NCBI RefSeq assembly: GCF_019100565.1
Contig: NZ_JAHRID010000009.1
Span: 124,001 to 188,000 of the forward strand
Source: Arsukibacterium indicum
GTDB lineage: Bacteria > Pseudomonadota > Gammaproteobacteria > Enterobacterales > Alteromonadaceae
Length of the DNA: 64,000 bases
Direction: 5' to 3'
The translations under genes and the position numbers were made by a program. This document shows positions 29,601 to 38,797 of the stretch, one piece after another. A model generated the notes under the pieces. The model did not search any database. It saw only the letters and a list, made by a program, of their open reading frames with translations, and was not told the origin of the DNA. Numbering within the stretch: position 1 is the stretch's first letter; each line of letters opens with the position of its first letter.

Positions 29601-30101
29601 ATGAAGCAGTTAGTCCTTACCGTTATTGGTAAAGATAAAGCAGGGTTAGTAGAGCAGTTAGCCAGGGTAATAAATGACCATAATGGTAACTGGATGGCCA
29701 GCAACTTAAGTCACCTGGCCGGGTATTTTGCCGGTATAGTGCAAATAGAAGTGGCAGAGCCTGATCTGGGTAATTTAGTCACGGCACTTAGCAACGTTAG
29801 CGATTTAGATATTAAAGTTCAGCAAGGTGAACACAGCGAACTGAATAAACAACAGCAGTTGCGCTTTGTTATCACTGGTAACGACCGGCCAGGCATTGTC
29901 CGTGAGCTGTCATCAGTTATTAAGCACAAAGGCACTAATATTATTCAGTTTTCCAGTAATAAACAAAGCGCCCCGAATTGGGGGGTGCCGCTATTTCATG
30001 CTGAAGCAACTGTGCAACTGCCAGCAGGTTTAAGCCGCGATGAAGTCATTAAGGCGCTGGAAGCTATTGCTGCCGATATTGTGGTTGATGTAGAAACCTG
30101 A
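29601..30101 (+). CDS. ACT-domain protein, GcvR-like
   Basis: 166 residues made of two ACT domains: residues 1-75 (KQLVLTVIGKDKAGLVEQLARVI) and 85-166 (LRFVITGNDRPGIVRELSSVI), each with the G-x-D-x-x-G ligand loop typical of amino-acid-binding ACT domains. This layout matches the glycine cleavage system repressor GcvR of E. coli, which acts on GcvA. No gcv genes are nearby, so GcvR orthology is likely but not certain. AGGGAA lies upstream of the ATG and a terminator follows. Confidence 0.8.
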   Translation: MKQLVLTVIGKDKAGLVEQLARVINDHNGNWMASNLSHLAGYFAGIVQIEVAEPDLGNLVTALSNVSDLDIKVQQGEHSELNKQQQLRFVITGNDRPGIVRELSSVIKHKGTNIIQFSSNKQSAPNWGVPLFHAEATVQLPAGLSRDEVIKALEAIAADIVVDVET

Positions 30102-30153
30102 GTGGACTGAACGCTCACTTATCTGACGAAACAACCACGCTTTTAATAACTGA

Positions 30154-30190
30154 GCCTTTCACCCGGCTGTTTGCGGGGTGAAAGGCTTCA
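30154..30190 (+). terminator. Hairpin terminator after the ACT-domain gene
   Basis: Perfect 11-bp stem GCCTTTCACCC (30154-30164) and GGGTGAAAGGC (30176-30186), followed by TTCATCATTTTG rather than a clean T run. The ppk Pho-box-like site starts 6 bp later. Confidence 0.65.
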
Positions 30191-30195
30191 TCATT

Positions 30196-30213
30196 TTGTC
30201 ACAAAAATGCCAT
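30196..30213 (+). promoter_or_regulatory. Pho-box-like site upstream of ppk
   Basis: TTGTCAC-AAAA-ATGCCAT, two heptamers 11 bp apart, each 5/7 to CTGTCAT; linker AAAA as in the E. coli consensus. 36 bp before the ppk ATG and on the coding strand. Fits PhoB control of polyphosphate kinase, as known for E. coli ppk. Confidence 0.55.
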
Positions 30214-30249
30214 AGTGTGCTTTGCAGGCAGTTAGCAGGAGCAATCAGA

Positions 30250-32385
30250 ATGGATCAGCCGGCATCACCACAAACCAACGTCGGGGCACACCCTGAATAC
30301 CCGTTATTTCCACGCGAGCTCAGTTGGCTGGCTTTTAATGGCCGGGTACTACAGGAAGCAGCTGACACCCGTAATCCGCCTATTGAGCGGCTGCGTTTTT
30401 TAGGCATTTATTCAAATAACCTGGATGAGTTTTTCCGGGTACGGGTTGCCGACGTTAAACGGCGGATCTTGCTGAAAAAATACCAGACCTGGGAGCATGA
30501 AGATGCCGAAACCCTGTTGCAGCAAATTCAGCAACAGGTTAAGGAGCTGGGCAAACAGTTTAATAAAATCTACCTGGATATTCAGCTGGAGCTGCGCAAG
30601 CACAATATCGAGTTAATTGATGACAGTAAGCTGACCGAAGCTCAGTCTGCCTGGGTTAAGAACTTTTTCCGCAGCGAAGTGAAACGGCATATTTCGCCAA
30701 TTATTTTGTCAAGTACCGACAGCTCGCTGAGCAAAATCCTGGAAGATAATACGACCTACCTGATGGTGGAGATGACCGGCAGCGGTAAACCCGACTATGC
30801 CATTATTGAAGTTCCGACCGCTGAAGTATCGCGTTTTATCGAGTTGCCATTACATTTAAATACCCGTAAGAAAAATGGCCATTACCGGCGTCAGATATTA
30901 TTGCTCGATGACATTATTAATCATTGTGCCGGCGATTTATTTAATGGCTTTTTTCAGTTTGAAACTATTTGCACTTTTTCACTAAAGCTTACCCGGGACG
31001 CTGAATATAATATCAGTGATACCCTGGACCAGAGCCTGATTGATAAAATGTCTAAAGGTATCCGGCAAAGGTTAAAATCAGAACCCACCCGGCTGGTTTA
31101 TGATGCAGCCATGCCAGAGCAAATGCTGAAAGTACTGACTAAGCAGCTGGGCACCAGCTCTACCGACGCCCTGATTGCCGGCAGTCGGTATCGTAACTTT
31201 AAGGACTTTATTGGTTTTCCGAATCTGGGCCATCAAAGTATGGAATTCCCACCAATGGAGCCGTTGCCCAGCCCGGATTTTGAGCATTACCCCACCAGTT
31301 TCGATGCGATCCGCGCGACTGATATTATGCTGTATTATCCTTATCATAATTTCAGCTACTTCACTGAGTGGGTGCGGCAGGCATCGTTCGATCCCAAAGT
31401 CAGCCATATTAAAATGACCATGTACCGGGTGGCCAAGCACTCGCGGGTTATTCATTCCTTACTGGATGCGGTTCGCAACGGTAAAAAAGTTACAGTAGTA
31501 GTCGAATTAAAGGCCCGGTTTGATGAGGAAAATAACATTAACTGGGCCAGACGGATGACCGATGCAGGTATTGAAGTGATATTCGGCCAGACCACATTAA
31601 AGATCCATTCTAAACTGTGCCTGATTACCCGTCAGGAAAAAGGCAAAGCCGTTCGTTACGGCCATATTGGCACCGGCAACTTTAATGAGAAAACCGCTCG
31701 TATTTATACCGATATGAGTTTATTTACCTGCCACAGTGAAATTACCGCTGAAATTGATCAGGTATTCGAGTTTATTCAATACTCGTACCGGCCATTTAAC
31801 TTCCAGCATTTGATCGTTTCGCCTACCTGGAGCCGGCCACGGTTACTCAGTTTAATTCAACGCGAAATCGATTTTGCGACCAGTGGCCGCAAAGCCGAAA
31901 TTTTTCTGAAAGTAAATAATCTGGTTGATGAAGAAATAGTACAACTGCTTTATAAAGCCAGCCAGGCCGGCGTAAAAATCCGGATGATCATCCGCGGCAT
32001 GTGCTCATTGCTGCCCGGATTACCGGGTAAAAGCCAGAATATTAAGGTCATCAGCGTACTTGACCGCTATCTGGAGCACGCCCGGGTTTATTTGTTTCAC
32101 AATGGTGGTGATACCGCGCTGTATATTTCTTCGGCCGACTGGATGACCCGCAATATTGATCAGCGGGTAGAAGTAGGGGTACCGGTTTACGACAACCGGA
32201 TTAAGCAGCAGATTATCAGCACCCTCGATATCCAGTGGCGGGATAACGTTAAGGCGCGTATTATTGACGGTAAACATTCTAATGCTTATGTTAAGCGCGG
32301 CAACAAACGCAATCTGCGTTCCCAGCAGGAAATATATCATTTCCTGGCGCGCCAGCAGGCGGTACAGGTTGACCCAGACAATTGA
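30250..32385 (+). CDS. ppk: Polyphosphate kinase 1
   Basis: Reversibly polymerises the terminal phosphate of ATP into polyphosphate. Start chosen at MDQPASPQTNV with AGGAG upstream; an earlier in-frame GTG lies inside a terminator hairpin. 711 residues in the four-domain PPK1 layout: FPRELSWLAFNGRVLQEA and NNLDEFFRVRVADVKRR at the N terminus, then two PLD-like catalytic domains. His453 (KIHSKLCLITR) corresponds to the autophosphorylated His435 of E. coli, and His617 (YLFHNGG) to His592. Its stop overlaps the start region of ppx. Confidence 0.97.
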   Translation: MDQPASPQTNVGAHPEYPLFPRELSWLAFNGRVLQEAADTRNPPIERLRFLGIYSNNLDEFFRVRVADVKRRILLKKYQTWEHEDAETLLQQIQQQVKELGKQFNKIYLDIQLELRKHNIELIDDSKLTEAQSAWVKNFFRSEVKRHISPIILSSTDSSLSKILEDNTTYLMVEMTGSGKPDYAIIEVPTAEVSRFIELPLHLNTRKKNGHYRRQILLLDDIINHCAGDLFNGFFQFETICTFSLKLTRDAEYNISDTLDQSLIDKMSKGIRQRLKSEPTRLVYDAAMPEQMLKVLTKQLGTSSTDALIAGSRYRNFKDFIGFPNLGHQSMEFPPMEPLPSPDFEHYPTSFDAIRATDIMLYYPYHNFSYFTEWVRQASFDPKVSHIKMTMYRVAKHSRVIHSLLDAVRNGKKVTVVVELKARFDEENNINWARRMTDAGIEVIFGQTTLKIHSKLCLITRQEKGKAVRYGHIGTGNFNEKTARIYTDMSLFTCHSEITAEIDQVFEFIQYSYRPFNFQHLIVSPTWSRPRLLSLIQREIDFATSGRKAEIFLKVNNLVDEEIVQLLYKASQAGVKIRMIIRGMCSLLPGLPGKSQNIKVISVLDRYLEHARVYLFHNGGDTALYISSADWMTRNIDQRVEVGVPVYDNRIKQQIISTLDIQWRDNVKARIIDGKHSNAYVKRGNKRNLRSQQEIYHFLARQQAVQVDPDN

Positions 32386-33914
32386 CTGAATCAGAACAGA
32401 CAGCAGCATCAAACGCCGACTATATGGCAGCCGTAGATCTCGGCTCAAATAGTTTTCATATGGTTATAGCCCGGGTGAATGATGGCTCTCTGCAGCTGTT
32501 GCACCGGGAAAAGCAAAAAGTCCAGTTGGCTGAAGGCCTGAATGATGAGTTAGTGCTCAGCGAGGAAGCAATTGAGCGCGGCCTGCAGGTACTGGCACAG
32601 TTTGCAGATACCCTGCAGCCTTTTGCCCCGAATGCGGTGCGGGTGATAGCCACATACACCCTGCGCAGGGCCCGCAACGCTGCCACGTTTTTACGCCGGG
32701 CCAAAGTGGTGTTTCCTTTCCCGATAGAAGTTATCTCCGGCCAGGAAGAAGCCCGCTTTATTTATCAGGGTGTTGCCCACTTTGAACACTTCAGTGCAAA
32801 GCGGCTGGTGATAGATATTGGCGGGGGCAGCACCGAGTTCGCTATTGGTGAAGGCTTACAACCATTAAGACTAAGCAGCCGCAATATGGGCTGTGTCAGT
32901 TACGGCCAGAGCCATTTTGCCCAGGGCAAAATTAGTCCGCGGCGTTTTGAACGTGCCATTTTGCAGGCTGAACAGGAGCTGGAACCCATAGTCAGCAGCT
33001 TTCGCACTGCCGGCTGGCAACAGGCTGTCGGCACCTCAGGTACCGTTAAAACCATTAAAGATGTAATAAGTGGCCTTGGCTGGAACAGCAGCAGTATGCG
33101 CTTAAACGACCTGACGGCCTTAAAAAATCATTTACTGCAGTATCAGCATGCAACTGAGCTGACATTGAGCGGTTTAACAGATGATCGCAAGCTGTTACTC
33201 TGTCCCGGTCTGGCCATTTTAATCGGTGCTTTTAATATGCTGCAAATAGATGAGCTGGTTTATGTCGATGCCGCGCTACGCGAAGGTGTGCTGTATGAAA
33301 TGAGCGACCGGCTGCAGCATCACGATATCCGTGAGCATACCATCAGCAGCATGATGCGCCGCTATTCAGTTGACGAAGCCCAGACTCTACGGGTACAACA
33401 CACAGCCCAGTCACTATTTAATCAGGTGCAGGATGCCTGGCTGCTAACAGACGATGATGGTCTGTTGCTGAGTTTTGCCTGCCGGGTTTATGAAATTGGC
33501 CTGCATATCAATTCTTCTGGTATTCAGAAGCATTCTGCCTATATTTTGCAAAACGCTAACCTGCCAGGCTTTAACCAGGAACAGCAACAATTACTGTCGT
33601 GCCTGGTCCGCTTTCACCGTCGTAAAATCCGGGCTGACGAGATTCCTATTTTTAGTTTATATCAGCTACCACAGGTTATAAATTTGCTGGTATTGTTACG
33701 GCTGTCAGTATTACTTAATCAAAAAAGGCGTGATGACTTTGTGCCAGAAATTACCGCCAGCGCCAGTGCTCAGCAACTGCAATTGGGATTGCCGCCAGAG
33801 TGGCTGATGCAGCAAAGTGTACTGGCTGCTGATTTACAGCTGGAGCAAAAAGCCCTGAAGAAAATTGCTTTCAGGCTGGATTGTCCCGGGTTGACTGAGA
33901 CAGCGGCATTTTAA
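32382..33914 (+). CDS. ppx: Exopolyphosphatase
   Basis: Releases orthophosphate from polyphosphate ends; an ASKHA-fold enzyme related to GppA. Motifs: VDLGSNSFHMVIARV (phosphate loop 1), VISGQEEARFIYQGVAH, VIDIGGGSTEF (phosphate loop 2) and QAVGTSGTVK, followed by the C-terminal HD-like region. 510 residues if translation starts at TTG 32382, which overlaps the ppk stop as TTGA; the ATG at 32424 gives 496. E. coli Ppx has a comparable N-terminal lead, so I favour the TTG. Forms the conserved ppk-ppx operon. Confidence 0.95.
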   Translation: MTESEQTAASNADYMAAVDLGSNSFHMVIARVNDGSLQLLHREKQKVQLAEGLNDELVLSEEAIERGLQVLAQFADTLQPFAPNAVRVIATYTLRRARNAATFLRRAKVVFPFPIEVISGQEEARFIYQGVAHFEHFSAKRLVIDIGGGSTEFAIGEGLQPLRLSSRNMGCVSYGQSHFAQGKISPRRFERAILQAEQELEPIVSSFRTAGWQQAVGTSGTVKTIKDVISGLGWNSSSMRLNDLTALKNHLLQYQHATELTLSGLTDDRKLLLCPGLAILIGAFNMLQIDELVYVDAALREGVLYEMSDRLQHHDIREHTISSMMRRYSVDEAQTLRVQHTAQSLFNQVQDAWLLTDDDGLLLSFACRVYEIGLHINSSGIQKHSAYILQNANLPGFNQEQQQLLSCLVRFHRRKIRADEIPIFSLYQLPQVINLLVLLRLSVLLNQKRRDDFVPEITASASAQQLQLGLPPEWLMQQSVLAADLQLEQKALKKIAFRLDCPGLTETAAF

Positions 33915-33957
33915 TAAAGCTGGAATTTGCAAGCATCGATGAGCCACTGGGGCGGTA

Positions 33958-34854
33958 CTATAGCGTTTTGGCAGGGCTCTCCAAGCAGGCATCCGCACCG
34001 GGATCCCAGCTGCCGGCCACATGCTGCAAACCACTTAACCGGCCGGCCTGATACCCTGCCTCCAACTGCTGCGGGTTTTGACAAAAGCGACCAACCGAAA
34101 AATTTGCCGGCGGTGCTACCACCCTTACCCGGCAATCTGCTGGTGGGCTGGCAATAAATTCCAGCGCCTGATTGTAGCGGGCTGTTCTGGTTAACACCGC
34201 ACTGAACATTTGTGGATACTGTTTAAAAAACGGTTTCATTAAAACTGGCATGGGGCTGGCCCGTTTGCGATAGCCACTGGGCTGCGACAACACCACAGTA
34301 ATATCCCTCGCCCCCATGGCATAAGCTTTTAACACCGGAATGGCATCGGCCAGGCCGCCATCCGTCATCTGTTCACCGTCAATCCGTGGAAAATCGCGAT
34401 ACATCAGCGGAATGGCGCATGATGCCGGAAACAGCTGATGCATGTTGTCTGCCGTCACCTCAAAATAGCGGGCCTGACCGGTGATAACGCTGGTAGTTAC
34501 CGCATAAAGCGGTACCTGCTGTTGCAGATAGTGCTCCACGTTGAGCGGCACCTCATCAAAGGAGGCGTGCCATAACCAGCTGACATCACAAAAATGGCCA
34601 CCTTTGAGGTAACGGCGCCAGTTTAAAAAATCAGTACGGCGGGCATGATCCAGCAGAATTTGCCGGCTACGGCCATGATCTCCGGCTAAATAGCCAATCA
34701 AATTAGTGGAACCGGCAGAAACGCCAATCGCAAACTGAAACGGCTGATACTGCTGCTCAATAAAAGCATCCAGCACACCAGCTGCAAAAATGCCACGCAT
34801 GGCGCCACCTTCAACCACCAAAGCAGCTTTGTTCGCGTGGCTCAGCTTATTCAT
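33958..34854 (-). CDS. Patatin-like phospholipase (YjjU-like)
   Basis: 298 residues from the ATG preceded by AGGAGG. Patatin hydrolase features: oxyanion loop VVEGGAMRGIFAAGVLD near the N terminus, nucleophile serine in GVSAGS (G-x-S-x-G), and catalytic aspartate in MTDGGLADAIPV, forming a Ser-Asp dyad. No signal peptide, so it is cytoplasmic or membrane-associated. It resembles E. coli YjjU. Convergent with ppx, 43 bp apart; the MBL-fold gene upstream on the same strand may be cotranscribed. Confidence 0.9.
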   Translation of the reverse strand: MNKLSHANKAALVVEGGAMRGIFAAGVLDAFIEQQYQPFQFAIGVSAGSTNLIGYLAGDHGRSRQILLDHARRTDFLNWRRYLKGGHFCDVSWLWHASFDEVPLNVEHYLQQQVPLYAVTTSVITGQARYFEVTADNMHQLFPASCAIPLMYRDFPRIDGEQMTDGGLADAIPVLKAYAMGARDITVVLSQPSGYRKRASPMPVLMKPFFKQYPQMFSAVLTRTARYNQALEFIASPPADCRVRVVAPPANFSVGRFCQNPQQLEAGYQAGRLSGLQHVAGSWDPGADACLESPAKTL

Positions 34855-34923
34855 CGCACCTCCTGTTGACAATAACCAGCCTAACATAGCTCTGTTGCCG
34901 GTTACAGCGATGTAAGACGCCAG

Positions 34924-35685
34924 TCAATGTTGGCGCGTTTGCCTGCCCAGAGTATGCAAAATGCGGTTACGGGTTGAATGCCAGTGGTTTTTTGGCAAAG
35001 TGGGAGCCTGAGACAGTATGTCGTCAAAATCGATAGTGTCTGCAACACGGGCTGGCAGGTGAGCAAAATACAATTTAGCGGGCTTCAGCGACGCAACCCG
35101 CTGCAGTGACTGTTTATACTGGTTGGGGTGACACACCGGGTATGGCGGTACCAGCCGCTTTTTCACCGAAACAATTAAGTCGGCAATATACAACTGCCTG
35201 CTCGGTTGATGCAGCACAGATACATCATGATCGGTATGGCCAGGGGTGTAAATAATCTGCCAATCCGGAAAGCCCGGTAATCGCTGGCCGTCTTCGAGCA
35301 ACAAATCAGGTTTTAATATCGGGTTGTACCAGATATGCCGTTTCGGCTTACCTAATCGCTTGGCCACCCACCAGGTCAGGCTAACATCAATAAGATGGGC
35401 GCAGCGCCCCATAAAACCACCATACCAGTATTGTGCCTTGGGATGACAGGCAATATTGGCGCCGGTCAGGCGCCGGAGCTTATGCGCACCACCGGCATGA
35501 TCCGGATGCATATGCGTCACCAGCACCAGTTTCAGGTCGCTTAGCGGCCGGTTCAGCTGTTGCTGAATAAAGCGACACACTGCAGTCACGTCAGCCCGGC
35601 TACAACCATCAAGCAGCAGCAGACCACCCTGATCAGCTATCAGGTAAATGTGCTGAATATAACCCCTGATAATATGCAACTGCAT
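34924..35685 (-). CDS. Metallo-beta-lactamase-fold hydrolase
   Basis: 253 residues with the zinc-binding motif THMHPDHAGG (HxHxDH), the third histidine in YTPGHTDHDVSV, the bridging aspartate in LYIADLIVS, and a final FAHLP that supplies the last ligand. This is the general MBL-fold hydrolase layout of glyoxalase II-like proteins; no signal peptide, so not a beta-lactamase exported to the periplasm. Substrate unknown. Same strand as the patatin gene, 69 bp upstream of it. Confidence 0.88.
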   Translation of the reverse strand: MQLHIIRGYIQHIYLIADQGGLLLLDGCSRADVTAVCRFIQQQLNRPLSDLKLVLVTHMHPDHAGGAHKLRRLTGANIACHPKAQYWYGGFMGRCAHLIDVSLTWWVAKRLGKPKRHIWYNPILKPDLLLEDGQRLPGFPDWQIIYTPGHTDHDVSVLHQPSRQLYIADLIVSVKKRLVPPYPVCHPNQYKQSLQRVASLKPAKLYFAHLPARVADTIDFDDILSQAPTLPKNHWHSTRNRILHTLGRQTRQH

Positions 35686-35816
35686 CCGTATACGTCTACC
35701 GCCTTATAATCAACTGGTCCGACATTACCTAAGCCGGCGGCAATTTTCCAGCGGCAATTGCCATTTTTATCCGCCAGGCTTATGGTAGTACTATAACTAT
35801 CCGCCACGGAGCGACT

Positions 35817-37145
35817 ATGCGCTGGTCTTTACTCAGTTTATCGTTACTGCCATTTTTATACACCCCCATCAGTCTGGCCGCAGACCAGCCTGCCTCCGCT
35901 AAACATCAGCTGAGCAGGCACATTGAGCAAGTAATGCCAAAAGTAATTGCCTGGCGGCGTGATATTCACCAGCATCCTGAGCTGTCAAACCGCGAAGTAC
36001 GCACGGCGGCAAAGGTAGCGGCGCATTTAGAGAAACTGGGCCTTGAAGTACGCACTGGCATTGCCCACACCGGAGTGGTCGGTATTTTAAAAGGGGCAAA
36101 GCCAGGTCCGGTGGTGGCGCTGCGGGCCGATATGGATGCATTGCCGGTAACCGAGCAAACCGGCTTGCCGTTTGCGTCTGAGGTAATCAGCGAATTTAAC
36201 GGTCAGCAGACCGGGGTAATGCATGCCTGTGGTCATGATGCCCATGTTGCCATGCTAATGGGTGCCGCCGAAGTGCTGAGCAAACAACAAGCCGATATTG
36301 CCGGCACTATTATGTTTATCTTTCAGCCGGCCGAGGAAGGCCCGCCAGCGGGTGAAGAAGGCGGCGCTAAGATGATGCTGGCCGAGGGGTTGTTTGCTAA
36401 CCCTACCCCCACGGCAATTTTTGGCTTGCATGTCTGGCCGGGCGAACCGGGCCAGCTGCAGGTTAAAACCGAAGGCATAATGGCCGCCGCCGACAGCTTT
36501 CAGATAACCGTCAAAGGCAAACAGGTGCACGGCTCCAGCCCGTGGCGAGGTATCGATCCGATAAATGTCACAGGTCAGCTTATCAACGCTATTAACCTGA
36601 TCCCGGCGCGGCAAATAGATGTCACCAAAGCGCCGGCGGTGGTGTCGTTCGGCCAGGTACACGGCGGTATTCGCTGGAATATTATTCCGGATGATGTGAA
36701 ATTAGAAGGTACTATCCGAACCTTTGATAGCGAGATGCGCGAAGACCTCATCGCCCGGATGGCGCACACCAGCAAGCATATTGCCAAAGCCAGTGGCGCC
36801 GAAGCTGATTTTCACGTGCACAATTTCGCCGCCGTTACCTGGAATGACCCGGCTCTGACAGACTGGGCGATGCCAAGCCTGCAGTGGGCAGCTGGCGATA
36901 ACGGCGTGGCATCAATAAAACCGATTACCGGCGCCGAAGATTTCTCGTTTTATCAGCAACAAATTCCCGGGGTGTTTTTCTTTTTAGGTATATCGCCTGC
37001 TAACACCCCGCTAAGTGAAGTGCCGCCAAACCATTCGCCGATGTTTGATGTCAACGAAGACGCACTGATAACAGGCGTAAGGGCACTAACCGGCCTCGCG
37101 CTGGATTACCTGGCTTCACCGCCGCAACATGTAGCTGCGGAGTAA
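35817..37145 (+). CDS. Secreted M20-family amidohydrolase
   Basis: 442 residues with a signal peptide (MRWSLLSLSLLPFLYTPISLAA). M20D amidohydrolase motifs: RRDIHQHPELSNRE, ALRADMDALPVTE, HACGHDAHVAMLMGAAEVL and FQPAEEGPPAGEEGG for the dinuclear metal site, and ITGAEDFSFYQQQIPGVFFFLG near the C terminus. Related enzymes hydrolyse N-acyl amino acids (hippurate) or auxin conjugates. Export suggests scavenging of acylated amino acids or peptides. The tag gene starts 2 bp after the stop. Confidence 0.92.
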   Translation: MRWSLLSLSLLPFLYTPISLAADQPASAKHQLSRHIEQVMPKVIAWRRDIHQHPELSNREVRTAAKVAAHLEKLGLEVRTGIAHTGVVGILKGAKPGPVVALRADMDALPVTEQTGLPFASEVISEFNGQQTGVMHACGHDAHVAMLMGAAEVLSKQQADIAGTIMFIFQPAEEGPPAGEEGGAKMMLAEGLFANPTPTAIFGLHVWPGEPGQLQVKTEGIMAAADSFQITVKGKQVHGSSPWRGIDPINVTGQLINAINLIPARQIDVTKAPAVVSFGQVHGGIRWNIIPDDVKLEGTIRTFDSEMREDLIARMAHTSKHIAKASGAEADFHVHNFAAVTWNDPALTDWAMPSLQWAAGDNGVASIKPITGAEDFSFYQQQIPGVFFFLGISPANTPLSEVPPNHSPMFDVNEDALITGVRALTGLALDYLASPPQHVAAE

Positions 37146-37147
37146 AA

Positions 37148-37756
37148 ATGAGCACAGAACTAAAAAGCAATGAGCCATGCCGTTGCAGCTGGGTTGACTT
37201 AAGCAAACCCGATTATGTCACCTATCATGATACCGAATGGGGCGTACCGGTACATGACGATAATAAACTATTTGAATTCCTGACTCTGGAAGCAGCACAG
37301 GCTGGTCTTAGCTGGTATACGGTGCTAAAAAAGCGCGACAATTACCGGGCTGCTTTTGCCAACTTTGACCCGGTGCAGGTGGCAGCCTTCGATGATGCTA
37401 GAGCCGCTGAACTACTGCAAAACCCAGGCATTATCCGCAACCGGTTAAAGATTGCGGCTGCTATTAATAATGCCGCACGCTTTTTAGAGGTGCAGGCCGA
37501 GTTTGGTAGCTTCAGTAACTACCAATGGCAATTTGTCGGCGGCAAGCCACAGCAAAACAGTATCGCCAGCCCGGCAGATTTTCGGGCCACCAGCCCGGAA
37601 TCGGACGCCTTTAGCAAAGATTTAAAAAAACGCGGTTTTAAGTTTGTCGGTTCAACCATTATTTATGCTCATATGCAGGCCTGCGGTATGGTAAACGACC
37701 ATCATCAAGATTGCTTTCGTAATGCAGAGCTAATCAATCTCTTAACACGGGCCTGA
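37148..37756 (+). CDS. tag: DNA-3-methyladenine glycosylase I
   Basis: Removes 3-methyladenine from alkylated DNA. 202 residues; HhH-type glycosylase with zinc ligands near both ends (CRCSWVDL... and HHQDCF). The conserved DYVTYHDTEWGVPVHDD, FEFLTLEAAQAGLSWYTVLKKR and FVGSTIIYAHMQACGMVNDH are the Tag signatures. It starts 2 bp after the amidohydrolase gene, so it is probably translated from the same mRNA although functionally unrelated. Confidence 0.96.
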   Translation: MSTELKSNEPCRCSWVDLSKPDYVTYHDTEWGVPVHDDNKLFEFLTLEAAQAGLSWYTVLKKRDNYRAAFANFDPVQVAAFDDARAAELLQNPGIIRNRLKIAAAINNAARFLEVQAEFGSFSNYQWQFVGGKPQQNSIASPADFRATSPESDAFSKDLKKRGFKFVGSTIIYAHMQACGMVNDHHQDCFRNAELINLLTRA

Positions 37757-37926
37757 CACAGCAAAAGATGAAGTTATTCAGAGCTGGCCAGTTAAGTTCA
37801 CTTACCAGCAGCTATGATATTCCTTACTCAGATAGTTTTTTTATTATCTTAGGTGGTCCGCAAGCCCACTCACGCGATCTGGCACGCTTTGCACTATTTT
37901 ATTTGAATGTAATACTTAGGCTAAAT

Positions 37927-37941
37927 GTAACTTTTTGTTAC
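37927..37941. promoter_or_regulatory. Small inverted repeat upstream of a binding-protein gene
   Basis: GTAAC-TTTTT-GTTAC, 46 bp before the periplasmic binding protein start. Could be an operator; no regulator is evident nearby. The rest of the 230-bp gap after tag holds only a 62-codon frame that looks non-coding. Confidence 0.3.
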
Positions 37942-37986
37942 CACCACCGGCGGTAAATAGCCCGCCGATATAACGAGTTTGGTGTT

Positions 37987-38766
37987 ATGAAAATCTGTAC
38001 TGTGCTGCTACTATTGTTATGGTCCTGGTTCAGCCAGGCCAACACTGTGTTTTCGGTGTGCTACGAAGGTTCTGGCATGGCGCCATTTATCAGTGCCGGT
38101 AGCGATGACAGCCAACCGGAAGGGTTTCTGGTTGAAATGTTAAATGCGGCGGCAGCACCACTTGCCATTCGCCTGCAATACCAACAGGCGCCATGGCTAA
38201 GGTGCCAGAAAATGGTACAAAATAACCAGGTTAATGCCACCTTAGCAATGATTTGGTCACCTGAACGGGCATTGCAGTACCGTTTTCCCGATCAGCAAAG
38301 CGGAACAGAGCAGTCACAGCGTTATTTATGGCGGGCAGAATACCCGGTATTTCACTCAAAAGATAAAGGTTTTACCCTGGCTCAGTATCAACCAAAGTTT
38401 GGTATCAGCGCACCATTAGGTTATATCGTCGAAGACTGGCTGCAGCATCAAGGTTGGCTTAGTCCCTACAAATTTAAGCAGGACGAAGGCTTTAAAATGG
38501 TCGCAGGCGGCAAACTGGACGGGTATAGTGTTGAACGAATGATTGGTAGCTATCATTTGCAACGGCTCGGCCTTACCGACAAGATTGACGTCAGCGACGA
38601 CAATTTACTGGTTAAAAACTGGCATATCGTATTCAACCCTGACTCCTATGCACAGAATACCCAGCTAATCGAGCAGTTTTGGTTTAACCTTATCGCCGCC
38701 AGGAAAAATCTGGAGGCGAATTATCCTTACCCGCAAACCACATCACAGCACACATCACAGCAGTAG
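37987..38766 (+). CDS. Periplasmic solute-binding protein, family 3 type
   Basis: 259 residues with a signal peptide (MKICTVLLLLLWSWFSQA). The fold pattern is that of amino-acid-type SBP_bac_3 proteins: FSVCYEGSGMAPF at strand 1, GFLVEMLNAAAAPLAI, ARKN-type ending. No permease or ATPase genes are adjacent, so it may be a stand-alone sensor or binding protein, as is common in Alteromonadales. Ligand unknown. It converges with phoR. Confidence 0.75.
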   Translation: MKICTVLLLLLWSWFSQANTVFSVCYEGSGMAPFISAGSDDSQPEGFLVEMLNAAAAPLAIRLQYQQAPWLRCQKMVQNNQVNATLAMIWSPERALQYRFPDQQSGTEQSQRYLWRAEYPVFHSKDKGFTLAQYQPKFGISAPLGYIVEDWLQHQGWLSPYKFKQDEGFKMVAGGKLDGYSVERMIGSYHLQRLGLTDKIDVSDDNLLVKNWHIVFNPDSYAQNTQLIEQFWFNLIAARKNLEANYPYPQTTSQHTSQQ

Positions 38767-38797
38767 TGCAGCGACTGGCCGCCAAACATCAATAATA

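Noticed and set aside
30178-30249. Upstream GTG start for ppk
   Set aside because: It lies inside a terminator hairpin; the ATG at 30250 has a proper AGGAG site.
37768-37956. 62-codon open frame between tag and the binding-protein gene
   Set aside because: No ribosome site, no recognisable domain, atypical composition; most likely non-coding.
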